Shown here in pieces: positions 6,358 through 6,408 of a stretch of 6,408 nt of DNA. The DNA is from Pseudomonadota bacterium (lineage in GTDB: Bacteria > Pseudomonadota > Alphaproteobacteria > UBA828 > JAPUJA01). Within the stretch, counting starts at the first letter, position 1; every line of letters begins with the position of its first letter. The position numbers were made by a program, and so were the translations under genes. Location: positions 1 to 6,408 of the forward strand of contig JAPUJA010000254.1 in assembly GCA_027296525.1 (NCBI GenBank), in the 5' to 3' direction. Below the pieces are notes generated by a model that did no database searches, was not told where the DNA came from, and saw nothing but the letters and a program-made list of their open reading frames with translations.

Positions 6358-6408
6358 GGTGTGGCCGCAAAGCGGCGCCCAAAAGAGATTTCCGACCCGT
6401 CGCGGGCT

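Overview
The window is 6.4 kb of dense, GC-rich bacterial chromosome (third codon positions are overwhelmingly G or C). The protein sequences and housekeeping content suggest an alphaproteobacterium. That placement is an inference from recognisable family sequence, not from a search. I see no transposase, integrase, phage gene, CRISPR array or toxin-antitoxin pair, and most of the window looks like ordinary core genome.

Layout, left to right. (1) Positions 1-1041, plus strand: the C-terminal half of a propionyl-CoA carboxylase alpha subunit (pccA), entering from the left edge and ending in the biotin-carrier domain. (2) 1047-1328, plus: a small acylphosphatase with a GTG start, five bases after the pccA stop and probably translated from the same mRNA. 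(3) 1325-1972, minus: octanoyltransferase lipB, convergent with the acylphosphatase; the two stop codons overlap. (4) 2060-2146, plus: a complete tRNA-Leu(GAG) with long variable arm and encoded CCA, divergent from lipB. (5) 2269-4581, plus: a full-length MaeB-type malic enzyme (malic enzyme plus phosphotransacetylase-like domain), preceded by a -10 candidate and a good ribosome binding site. (6) 4578-5981, plus: the magnesium channel/transporter mgtE, overlapping maeB by four bases (ATGA). (7) 6055-6357, minus: a small ten-cysteine protein of unknown function near the right edge, whose frame stays open to the end of the window.

Functionally, pccA feeds propionyl-CoA toward methylmalonyl-CoA and the TCA cycle. 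MaeB drains malate to pyruvate and is typically controlled by acetyl-CoA. LipB supplies octanoyl groups for lipoylating the 2-oxoacid dehydrogenases, and MgtE admits the divalent cation that malic enzyme, biotin carboxylase and other enzymes need. The shared theme is central carbon metabolism around acetyl-, propionyl- and octanoyl-thioesters, but only pccA/acyP and maeB/mgtE look like transcription units. The points most worth a second look are the cysteine-rich protein, the maeB-mgtE overlap with its ambiguous mgtE start, the AT-rich patch inside maeB and the overlapping convergent stops. I did not find a convincing undescribed multi-gene system here.
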